Of a stretch of DNA of 64,000 nt, positions 63,663-64,000 are shown in pieces. A program made the position numbers and the translations under genes. The DNA is from Noviherbaspirillum autotrophicum (GTDB lineage: Bacteria; Pseudomonadota; Gammaproteobacteria; Burkholderiales; Burkholderiaceae_D), in assembly GCF_000818395.1 (NCBI RefSeq), contig NZ_JWJG01000028.1, positions 484,853 to 548,852 of the forward strand, read 5' to 3'. Under the pieces are notes generated by a model that was given only the letters and a program-made list of their open reading frames with translations, searched no databases and had not been told where the DNA came from. The stretch's first letter is position 1. Each line of letters opens with the position of its first letter.

Positions 63663-64000
63663 ATGCAAAATCTGCAAAATCTGAAACGGCAGCAAGGCGG
63701 GACCATCCTCGGCATCATCATCGGTTTAGTTATCGGCTTGGGCATCGCCTTGGCGGTAGCCATGACGATCAACAAGACACCGATGCCGTTCGTCGACAAG
63801 GTGGGCCGGCAAAACAAAGCGGATTCGTCGCCGGCCCAAATTTCCGACCTGAACAAGCCGCTGTACGGCAACAAGGCGGCGGCCAAGGCGGCGGCCAAGG
63901 CGGCGGCCAAGGAATTCGTCAAGGAGCCGGCGGAAGTTGTCCAGGTAACTGCTACCGCCCAGCCGGCTGATGCCAAGGCCGACGGCAAGGACAACAAGGC
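63663..64000 (+). CDS. membrane-anchored SPOR-type protein (3' end cut by window)
   Basis: The open reading starts MQNLQNLKRQQGGTILGIII, one membrane helix (14-35), then an Ala/Lys/Pro-rich periplasmic linker. AGGAAA precedes the ATG, 6 bp after argS. In Burkholderiales argS is usually followed by a SPOR-domain protein of this start, which binds denuded peptidoglycan at the septum; the SPOR domain itself would lie outside the window. Confidence 0.78.
   Translation, partial: MQNLQNLKRQQGGTILGIIIGLVIGLGIALAVAMTINKTPMPFVDKVGRQNKADSSPAQISDLNKPLYGNKAAAKAAAKAAAKEFVKEPAEVVQVTATAQPADAKADGKDNK
63873..63908 (+). repeat. three tandem 12-bp repeats in the SPOR-type gene
   Basis: AAGGCGGCGGCC occurs three times in a row, encoding KAAAKAAAKAAA in the linker after the membrane helix. 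Copy number may vary between strains. Confidence 0.85.

Overview
The window looks like a chromosomal segment of a high-GC betaproteobacterium, most likely order Burkholderiales and probably family Oxalobacteraceae (Herbaspirillum / Noviherbaspirillum / Massilia type). This is inferred from the gene content: a PlsB-type acyltransferase, homospermidine synthase, argS followed by a membrane-anchored protein start, FNR-controlled universal stress proteins next to a PHA synthase, and many GGDEF proteins. No rRNA, tRNA or CRISPR array was seen. Genes lie on both strands in short operons.

Layout. 1-7 kb: partial alpha/beta hydrolase, sulfur assimilation pair (metY-type sulfhydrylase and cysK), cytochrome b561, and a soluble dual Cache-like/CheW protein. 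7.5-10.4 kb: hemerythrin-fold protein, HD-GYP protein and a convergent diguanylate cyclase. 10.5-16.6 kb: small lipoproteins, an XRE regulator, a patatin, secreted and unknown proteins, and a LysE exporter. 16.7-20.5 kb: two divergent universal stress proteins and a PHA synthase. Between the divergent genes lie two FNR-type boxes, each exactly 41.5 bp from the start point predicted by a -10 hexamer. 20.5-23.8 kb: NmrA-like reductase, AraC regulator with a 21-bp-spaced direct repeat, and a ferric-reductase-like flavoprotein.

24-28.4 kb is an AT-richer accessory island. It holds a tandem pair of paralogous unknown genes, a nucleotidyltransferase of the MNT type with a four-copy operator array, the truncated start of its partner gene, a GNAT gene broken by one in-frame TGA, an HNH endonuclease, a 51-residue small protein, and an orphan terminator with extra hairpins that may be a small RNA.

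28.4-47 kb: kinase-like protein, PRPP synthase paralogue and DHH phosphoesterase; SRPBCC protein; SGNH lipoprotein; plsB; SOS-associated peptidase; aldehyde dehydrogenase; Kef-type antiporter; nucleotidyltransferase; metallophosphoesterase; two more diguanylate cyclases. 47-54 kb: metallo-beta-lactamase-fold hydrolase, polyamine operon (homospermidine synthase plus an FAD amine oxidase), small stress-type proteins, thioesterase, and a periplasmic Cache protein under a perfect FNR box. 54-64 kb: ParA-like ATPase, lipoprotein, an acetate-CoA ligase/GNAT fusion next to an AcuC-like deacetylase (a probable lysine acetylation/deacetylation pair), a fourth diguanylate cyclase, gamma-glutamylcyclotransferase, argS and the start of a membrane-anchored protein that runs off the window.

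Themes: cyclic-di-GMP turnover (four GGDEF proteins and one HD-GYP), a low-oxygen FNR regulon (two usp genes, phaC, one Cache protein), and one small accessory island with signs of decay and insertion. All functions are read from sequence motifs; no database search was run.
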